DNA of 6,477 nucleotides from an uncultured Thermoanaerobacterales bacterium (GTDB taxonomy: Bacteria > Bacillota > Clostridia > Christensenellales > UBA1242): contig USTP01000058.1 in the NCBI GenBank assembly GCA_900557695.1, positions 1 to 6,477 on the forward strand. The letters run 5' to 3'. Under the pieces are notes generated by a model, which saw only the letters and a list, made by a program, of their open reading frames with translations, did not search any database and was not told where the DNA came from. Below are positions 5,413-6,477 of this stretch, piece after piece. The position numbers were made by a program, and so were the translations under genes. Each line of letters begins with the position of its first letter. The stretch's first letter is position 1.

Positions 5413-5442
5413 AAATAAAAAAGCCGACATAATGCCGACTTT
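5413..5442 (-). terminator. Intrinsic terminator of lipoprotein paralogue 2
   Basis: In minus-strand RNA, AAAGUCGGC (5442-5434), loop AUUAU and GUCGGCUUU (5428-5420) pair completely over nine positions, two of them G-U, and are followed by UUUUUUAUUU. It starts 7 nt after the stop codon at 5450-5452. In DNA it looks like a direct repeat of GTCGGC, and the hairpin is only clear when G-U pairs are allowed, so pattern searches for perfect inverted repeats would miss it. Confidence 0.75.
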
Positions 5443-5449
5443 ATTTTAA

Positions 5450-6477
5450 CTATCTTGAGATATAATCGTTATCAATTGTTTCTTGTTCATTGTTTATAGT
5501 AAGTGAAGAAGAATCAGTGTTATCTGTTAATGTTAAAACAGCCAAGTTGGTTGACTCTGCACCTGGAACCAAAACAACGCCTAAATATTTACCAACATTA
5601 ACAAGCTCTTGTGGATTTTCAGATGTTATAGCATAGTCTACATCGGTTTTACAGTTTAAAACCTCAATATAATGCTGGGTTTTTAACGACCCACCAACAA
5701 TTCCGCCAACTGAAACAACTGAACCTAAAGAATATTTAACATAAGAGCCAAGGTCTGTACCCTGGTTTGCAATATCAACTTTTCCACTAACACTGCAGTT
5801 TTTATATGAAACAATCTCCCAGTTTACCTGCCCCGCAATACCACCAACGAACACAGGTCCACCAACAACATCTACATTAACAGTAAAGTTACTAACCTTA
5901 ATGTCTTCTCTTATTGCCTTAGGGGTTGTTGCTTCAAGATATTCTCCAAACTGAGTGGTATCGGCATCAAGACCAATAAGCGACCCAATGGCAAAAACAA
6001 AGCCCTTTGCCACAGAAGCATTTGCAGTTGAAACTTCTACGCTCATATTTTCGATATTTATATTTCTATAAGTAGAAGAAGTATAGTCAGTCATTCCCGA
6101 CTCATTAGAACCGCTAGACTTTGAATATCCAACAATTCCTATTCTTATTGCGTTTTCTTCAGCCCCAATGTTATAGTTGTTAAGTTCAACTTTAACATCC
6201 TTGAAGGTAATGTTGGAAATTTCGCCACCTTCTACCCTTGGAAACAGTGATAGAACTGCAAATGTTCCCGAGCTTGTTCCAGGAGCTGTTCCAACATGAC
6301 GAATACAGCTTTCATCTAATGTGAAATTTGAAATAGTGTGCCCATCACCATCAAACTTAAAGAATAAACCATATGCATCAGCTGAAAGCAAAGGTGTTAG
6401 AGCTTTGCCCCCACAATCTATATCTTTAGAGATAACAACATACTTTCCCTCTTCAGCAACCGCAGAATCAATCATGT
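5450..6477 (-). CDS. Predicted surface lipoprotein paralogue 2, 5' end cut off by the window
   Basis: 341 residues are visible, corresponding residue for residue to 61-401 of its neighbour. The first visible Met aligns with an internal Met of the other copy, preceded there by Asp; bases 6476-6477 fit an Asp codon here too, so this Met is not the true start. About 60 residues, including the expected lipoprotein signal peptide, lie outside. Residues 1-124 differ from the paralogue at only nine positions (about 93% identity) and contain the same GLUG-like segments; from residue 125 onwards identity falls to roughly 55-60%, with the GGPVFVGG, AGQVNWE, VSYKNCSV and GGIVGG blocks kept. The protein is probably an exported, surface-anchored beta-helix protein with no known function. 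It has its own terminator. A promoter cannot be seen. Confidence 0.8.
   Translation of the reverse strand, partial: MIDSAVAEEGKYVVISKDIDCGGKALTPLLSADAYGLFFKFDGDGHTISNFTLDESCIRHVGTAPGTSSGTFAVLSLFPRVEGGEISNITFKDVKVELNNYNIGAEENAIRIGIVGYSKSSGSNESGMTDYTSSTYRNINIENMSVEVSTANASVAKGFVFAIGSLIGLDADTTQFGEYLEATTPKAIREDIKVSNFTVNVDVVGGPVFVGGIAGQVNWEIVSYKNCSVSGKVDIANQGTDLGSYVKYSLGSVVSVGGIVGGSLKTQHYIEVLNCKTDVDYAITSENPQELVNVGKYLGVVLVPGAESTNLAVLTLTDNTDSSSLTINNEQETIDNDYISR
5450..6477. repeat. Tandem duplication, right copy
   Basis: Partner of 4105-5132 at a spacing of 1345 bp. The window ends inside the best-conserved part of the repeat, in a 55-bp stretch (6423-6477) identical to 5078-5132; the base just before it differs (A at 6422, G at 5077). 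Confidence 0.9.

Noticed and set aside
6473..6475. ATG as the true start of lipoprotein paralogue 2
   Set aside because: It aligns with internal Met61 of the other copy, has no signal peptide, and the reading frame runs open to the window edge.

Overview
This looks like a complete short-read assembly contig from an AT-rich, endospore-lineage Bacillota, most likely an uncultured Clostridia-type bacterium from a metagenome. The reasons are the low-GC sequence, GGAGG-type ribosome binding sites, TTGACA/TATAAT-type promoters, a YwmB-like gene next to a SpoIIQ-like M23 peptidase, and a lipoprotein with a Gram-positive-style signal. Species cannot be named from the sequence alone. Both ends are technical rather than biological. 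Bases 1-49 are Illumina Nextera P7 adapter. The right edge at 6477 stops inside a gene, exactly at the end of a 55-bp perfect repeat.

All six genes are on the minus strand, so transcription runs from high to low coordinates. In that order they are: (1) a 5'-truncated copy of a predicted surface lipoprotein (5450-6477); (2) its tandem full-length paralogue (4105-5310); (3) a polytopic flippase-like membrane protein of the lysylphosphatidylglycerol-synthase TM/UPF0104 family (2539-3966); (4) a degenerate relative of glycerol-1-phosphate dehydrogenase/iron-containing alcohol dehydrogenase (1230-2444); (5) a short YwmB-like membrane-anchored protein (727-1173); (6) a SpoIIQ-like M23/LytM peptidase with intact zinc ligands (55-663).

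The genes do not look like one tight operon. Each lipoprotein gene ends in its own intrinsic terminator. The second lipoprotein gene and the flippase gene each have a good sigmaA-type promoter. Hairpins also sit directly against the start codons of the dehydrogenase-like gene and the YwmB-like gene. One overlaps an extended -10 promoter that would give a leaderless mRNA, and the other contains the ribosome binding site in its 3' arm. YwmB and SpoIIQ are usually found near each other around murA and spoIID; here they are only 63 bp apart with nothing between, suggesting a compacted sporulation locus. SpoIIQ acts in the forespore-mother cell channel in known endospore formers.

The least explained parts are the lipoprotein pair (nearly identical N-terminal third, divergent remainder, divergent control regions) and the dehydrogenase-like protein that has lost its recognisable cofactor and metal motifs. 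No RNA genes, CRISPR arrays or insertion sequences were seen. No stretch over 300 bp lacks a gene.
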